This document shows positions 60,938 through 64,000 of a DNA stretch of 64,000 bases, piece by piece (positions within the stretch are counted from its first letter, which is position 1; every line of letters begins with the position of its first letter). A program made the position numbers and the translations under genes. Source of the stretch: Streptomyces vinaceus (GTDB lineage: Bacteria > Actinomycetota > Actinomycetes > Streptomycetales > Streptomycetaceae); the NCBI RefSeq assembly GCF_008704935.1, contig NZ_CP023692.1, forward strand, positions 7,355,501 through 7,419,500, in the 5' to 3' direction. The notes below the pieces were generated by a model. That model made no database searches. It had not been told where the DNA came from and saw nothing but the letters and a program-made list of their open reading frames with translations.

Positions 60938-61639
60938 CCCGCACAAATCCCGGCGCCACGCCCGCCGACCCGGCCGCGTCCGCCGTGGATTCAGCTGTGG
61001 AGCGGATTGATCATCGCCATCCCGGCGGGGAGCACCAACCCAGGCCAGCCAGCGGCGCCGGCTTGACTGCGGCCGCTGCCGACTGCTGTCCAACGGTGAC
61101 GTCCCGCGCAGGAGCTTGCGGGTGACCGCATCGTCGAGGTCGCCGCCGGCGACGTCGGTGGCCGGCTACTTGCCGCGGGCCTGATCGACGAGGTGCGCAT
61201 GGACGTCGTACCCGTCGTGTTCGGTTCCGGCAAGCGCTACTTCGGGTGCCGGGCGGGGGCGTTTCTGCCTGGCAGCTGCGGACTCCCGGCATTTCGACCG
61301 TGCGGATCGCCTCCGGTCGGCGGTGCGCGCCGCGTTTCCATGCGTGGAGTCATCTGTCAGGAGCGCACCAGGGGCGAACGCGGAGCCGTCGGGTGCGGAA
61401 TCCGGGCGGCAACCGGCCGGGTCCGCGGTGGATTCGGTCCCGCGCTGGACGCGGGCTGACCGGTGGGCGGTTGACGGTGCCGGGGCGGCTCGCCCCGGCA
61501 CCCTCAACCGGTCCGATCGGGTGGTGGTGGCGGGGCGCGCGGGCGGGTCGGGGTTCGGCGGATCGATTCGCCGCCGGGCCCTGCTTCTAGGGTCGGGCCC
61601 GCATCATCCGTGATGATCTCCGGAAGGGATATCCCTGTC
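60938..61639. other. Intergenic region with decayed reductase fragment
   Basis: About 700 nt. Apart from the reductase remnant at 61112-61249 no gene is seen. The last part must carry the promoter of the secreted-protein gene at 61640. Confidence 0.45.
61112..61249 (+). pseudogene. Fragment of a RibD/dihydrofolate-reductase-type gene
   Basis: The frame reads DRIVEVAAGDVGGRLLAAGL, then IDEVRMDVVPVVFGSGKRYF. This is the conserved C-terminal part of RibD/DHFR-family reductases. The N-terminal domain is absent and sequence after YFG does not continue the family. A clear gene remnant. Confidence 0.6.
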
Positions 61640-61999
61640 ATGAACGTCCGTACCACGCTGGGTGCCGGTCTCGGCGCGCTCGCTCTGGTCCTGTCGATGG
61701 CCGGCTCGGCCCAGGCCGCCCAGGGCGACTTCACCTACAAGTACGTCGACGGCTTCGGCGTGGAGCGCCAGACCATCCTCCACGACCCGCACAGCGGCAA
61801 GTGCATCAACCTCCACGCCGTCGGCGACGACAAGGTGCAGCCGGGCTACGGCCCGCACAACGCCACCGATACCGCCGTGACCGTCTACCTCGGTGCGAAC
61901 TGCCAGGGCCCCGAGTGGCGGCTGAAGGCACACGGTCAGCCGGCCAAGGACACCCTGGAAGTCCGCTCGGTGCGCTTCGACGCCCCGCAGGCCAGGTAG
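61640..61999 (+). CDS. Small secreted protein
   Basis: A 119-residue protein with signal peptide GAGLGALALVLSMAGSAQA and a mature part of about 93 residues containing two Cys (GKCINL, ANCQGP) likely joined. GAAGGGA precedes ATG 61640. Similar small secreted proteins are frequent in Streptomyces, but the function is unknown. It lies 180 bp upstream of the rodlin gene, in the same direction. Confidence 0.7.
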   Translation: MNVRTTLGAGLGALALVLSMAGSAQAAQGDFTYKYVDGFGVERQTILHDPHSGKCINLHAVGDDKVQPGYGPHNATDTAVTVYLGANCQGPEWRLKAHGQPAKDTLEVRSVRFDAPQAR

Positions 62000-62178
62000 A
62001 CGGCGAAGCGGGGAAGGCTGGCGGGATCTCGGCGAGTGCGCCGCTGTGCGCGTCGGTCGCTGCCTTCCCTCGCTCGCGCGGCGGGTGGGGGTGATCGGGT
62101 GAAGCAGCAGAACCTGCCCGGGGTCCCGTCGTTGATCAAGCTGTTCACCATCGTGCGCTCGTATAAGCAAAGGGACCA

Positions 62179-62595
62179 ATGATGTTCAAGAAGATCATGA
62201 CTGCTGCCGCGGTCACCGCCGCCGCCGTCGGTGCGGGCGCTGCTGTTGCGGCCCCGGCCATGGCCATCGGCAACGACAACGGGATCAACACCGTCAACGG
62301 GAACGGTGCCCAGCAGATCTACGGCAACCAGAAGACCGAAGGCGCGCAGAGCCCGCAGCTCAGCCTGGTCCAGGGCACCCTCAACAAGCCCTGCATCGGC
62401 CTGCCGGCCAAGGTGAACGCCCAGTCGCTGCTGGCCGTCATCGCCAACGTCGGTGTCCAGGACATCAACGTCCTGTCCAACCCGATGAACCAGCAGTGCA
62501 CCGAGAACTCCACCCAGGCCAAGGGCGACGAGTCGCTCTCCCACATCCTGGACAACATCCCGGTCCTGTCCGGCAACCTCTCCGCCGGCAGCTGA
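62179..62595 (+). CDS. rdlA: Rodlin, aerial hypha rodlet protein
   Basis: A 138-residue secreted protein. Signal peptide (AAAVTAAAVGAGAAVAAPAM) is followed by the rodlin pattern IGNDNGINTVNGNGAQQ, SPQLSLVQGTLNKPCIGLP, NVLSNPMNQQC and STQAKGDESLSHILDNIPVL. Rodlins organise chaplin fibrils into rodlets on aerial hyphae and spores. AAGGGA precedes tandem ATGs at 62179 and 62182. Many species carry two divergent rodlin genes; only one is seen here. Symbol by family, not by orthology (could be rdlB). Confidence 0.9.
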   Translation: MMFKKIMTAAAVTAAAVGAGAAVAAPAMAIGNDNGINTVNGNGAQQIYGNQKTEGAQSPQLSLVQGTLNKPCIGLPAKVNAQSLLAVIANVGVQDINVLSNPMNQQCTENSTQAKGDESLSHILDNIPVLSGNLSAGS

Positions 62596-62612
62596 GGCAC
62601 ACCCCTTTTGCG

Positions 62613-62658
62613 AGCCGGGGCCCCCACGGCCTGCACGAGAGCCCACGGGGCCCCGGCT
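62613..62658 (+). terminator. Rodlin gene terminator
   Basis: AGCCGGGGCCCC (62613-62624) pairs perfectly with GGGGCCCCGGCT (62647-62658), a 12-bp stem with a 22-nt loop, 18 bases after the rodlin stop. The rest of 62596-62922 shows no gene. Confidence 0.7.
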
Positions 62659-62922
62659 TCTCCCACACAATTCCGCCTGGAAGCAGGCCCGCCCCCGGAC
62701 CTCGCGGGCCGCATGGTCGGCCAGGTCCTGTGCGCCCTGACCACCCCTCCCGGCGCCCCTGACTGCCCCAGCGTGCCCCCCCGCCCGCGGAGCCCGCGGT
62801 ACCCGCGCACCGCCGACAGGATGTGTCTGCCGGCGGCCGGGGCCGGGCCCTGCAGGACGTGCGGCGTGTCGGAACGAAGTGTCCATGTGTCCCCTACGGA
62901 GGGAGCAGCGCTGGTGGGGGTA

Positions 62923-63156
62923 ATGGCGCGCAGGCGCCGCCGTGTTGGGTGCAGCGTCCTGGCGGGGACGCTGCTCGGTGTGGCCGGCTGGTGGGCGGAC
63001 TGGGCCGGGTACGGGACCACGGGCACGGTGTTGGGAGTGGCGGCCGGGGCGGCGGTACTGGCCGGTGCCTGGCGTACGGGCGCCCAGCACTTGTCGTGGG
63101 CCGAGGAACCGCCGCTGGGGGAGGAAACACCGCCGGACGCGGACCGGGACCGGTAG
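62923..63156 (+). CDS. Small two-helix membrane protein
   Basis: A 77-residue protein with a basic start (ARRRRRVG), two hydrophobic segments (VLAGTLLGVAGWWADWAGYG, TVLGVAAGAAVLAGAW) and an acidic tail. GGGGG lies two bases before ATG 62923; an in-frame GTG at 62887 is possible. It stops at TAG 63154-63156, but the same frame stays open with coding-like sequence to 63384. Confidence 0.55.
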   Translation: MARRRRRVGCSVLAGTLLGVAGWWADWAGYGTTGTVLGVAAGAAVLAGAWRTGAQHLSWAEEPPLGEETPPDADRDR

Positions 63157-63384
63157 CTGCGGCTGCCGTACGCGATCGGCGCCGCCGGCGAGGGGGAGGG
63201 CGGCGTGGGGGAGTGCCCGGTCTTCGAGCGGATCGCGCCGCACGGCCTCGTCCGGGCGCCGGGGCGGCCGTATCCGCCGCCGGGCCGCCGGCCCCGTCGT
63301 GGGGGCAACGCCTCGCAGGAGCGGGGCGGGAGCCGGGCGCAGGGTGGAACGCGGTGCGGGTTCGGCCGCGGTGGACCGGTGTGA
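63157..63384 (+). other. Open continuation after TAG stop
   Basis: The 75 codons after the TAG at 63154 remain open in the same frame (LRLPYAIGAAGEGEGG, ECPVFERIAPHGLVRAP) and end in TGA at 63382-63384. The start looks protein-like, the end (Arg/Gly/Pro-rich) less so. It may be a longer gene broken by a nonsense change. Confidence 0.3.
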
Positions 63385-63396
63385 GCCGGCTGCGGG

Positions 63397-64000
63397 TTAC
63401 GACCCGAGCTCGAAGACCCGCCCGGTCTCCGCGCCCTCGATGGAGCGCACGTACGCCTGTGCCACCTCAGCGAGGCCCACCGGGGCGAAGCCGGGGAAGA
63501 AGTCCCCGTACACGTCCAGGGCTTCGGTGAACACTGTCGGGCTGACCGCGTTGATCCGCTGCGGTGCGATTTCGATCGCAGCGGCCCGTACGAAGGCCTC
63601 TACCGCGCCGTTCGCCAGCGAGGCCGCAGCGCCCGTCACGATGGGGCTGCGCGCGAGCACCCCGGTGATCAGCGTGAACGAGCCGCGCGGCGACAGCTGG
63701 TCAAGGCCCTGGCGGACCAGCTCGACCTGGCTGAGTACCTTGCCCTGGAAGGCGGCGGTCCAGTCCTGCGGGGTCATCTCGGCCACCGGCCGGTACGGGA
63801 CCGAACCGGCGGCGCTCGCCACCGCGTCCAGCTGGCCGTCCCGCCCGGCGGCTTCGTACAGGGCGGCGATCTGCGCCGGGTCCGTGATGTCGTACCGCAG
63901 GTCGCCGCTGGAACGTCCGGCGGTGACGAGCTTGTGGCCGCGGTCGGTGAGTGCCTGGTGCACGGCCGAGCCGAGGAGGCCGCCGGCGCCGATCAGGAGG
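63397..64000 (-). CDS. Short-chain dehydrogenase, 5' end outside window
   Basis: At least 200 residues of a short SDR. The nucleotide loop GAGGLLGSAVHQAL is at the right edge, so the first few residues are cut off. SAAGSVPYRPVAEMTPQDW and the GAAASLANGAVEAFVRAAAI helix follow; the usual YxxxK appears as SLANG, so the active site is atypical. NAVSPTVFTEALDVYGDFFP is the later family segment. It resembles the small SDRs of the short-chain-dehydrogenase type lacking a classical Tyr. The end overlaps nothing; stop TAA at 63397. Confidence 0.75.
   Translation of the reverse strand, partial: LLIGAGGLLGSAVHQALTDRGHKLVTAGRSSGDLRYDITDPAQIAALYEAAGRDGQLDAVASAAGSVPYRPVAEMTPQDWTAAFQGKVLSQVELVRQGLDQLSPRGSFTLITGVLARSPIVTGAAASLANGAVEAFVRAAAIEIAPQRINAVSPTVFTEALDVYGDFFPGFAPVGLAEVAQAYVRSIEGAETGRVFELGS

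Noticed and set aside
1..64000. CRISPR arrays, tRNA or rRNA genes, intact insertion sequences
   Set aside because: No regularly spaced repeats, no tRNA-like cloverleaf or CCA ends and no transposase with terminal repeats were recognised by eye; only one weak transposase-like scrap near 59858.

Overview
The window is high-GC actinobacterial DNA, almost certainly Streptomyces. A rodlin gene (62179-62595) is specific to that genus. GTG starts are common, many stop/start codons overlap (ATGA, GTGA), and signal-peptide, SARP and XRE-TPR genes are frequent. No rRNA, tRNA or CRISPR array was seen. Several decayed genes and one toxin-antitoxin pair suggest an accessory chromosomal region.

Left part (1-24.8 kb) is a mixed set of unlinked functions: a SUKH-type protein (cut by the edge), a HEAT-repeat protein, a membrane-anchored glutaredoxin-like protein, a secreted lectin with a pore-former-like tail, an M4 metalloprotease with a strong terminator, a DUF6193 protein, a lipoprotein, an arsenic operon (arsR, an internally deleted aquaporin, arsC), a TROVE/Ro60 protein, an alpha/beta hydrolase facing an AraC regulator across a 40-bp perfect inverted repeat, a three-gene redox/phosphatase run, a TauE/SafE permease, and a GntR-TetR double-HTH regulator divergent from a flavin monooxygenase.

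The centre (24.8-57.7 kb) is a biosynthetic gene cluster. A branched-chain-type aminotransferase leads it. A minus-strand triad resembles LigA, LigB and LigC of extradiol protocatechuate cleavage. A 15-gene plus-strand run (28554-46678), with mostly overlapping genes, encodes a split transketolase, a GT-B-like protein, an APH-like kinase, an FAD dehydrogenase, one NRPS module (A-T), one PKS module (KS-AT-ACP), a cassette resembling FkbK/J/I/H plus methyltransferase for methoxymalonyl-ACP, an SDR, an MFS exporter and a Sfp-type PPTase. A second run (46787-52412) encodes an ATP-grasp ligase, a methyltransferase, a stand-alone pair of phenylalanyl-tRNA-synthetase alpha- and beta-like proteins that lack tRNA-binding parts, and a YqcI/YcgG-family putative heme oxygenase. 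The three plus-strand transcription starts share a repeated TGACT...TTGACA promoter motif. Two regulators close the cluster: an XRE-TPR protein followed by two tiny secreted peptides, and a large SARP/AfsR-type protein. There is no thioesterase. I cannot match this gene combination to a known product; the PheRS-like pair plus the putative N-oxygenase is the most unusual part.

Right part (57.9-64 kb): a DUF4344 metallopeptidase lipoprotein, a Fic-like toxin with its antitoxin, a glyoxalase-like protein, a decayed dihydrofolate-reductase-type gene, a small secreted protein, the rodlin, a small membrane protein and an SDR cut by the right edge.
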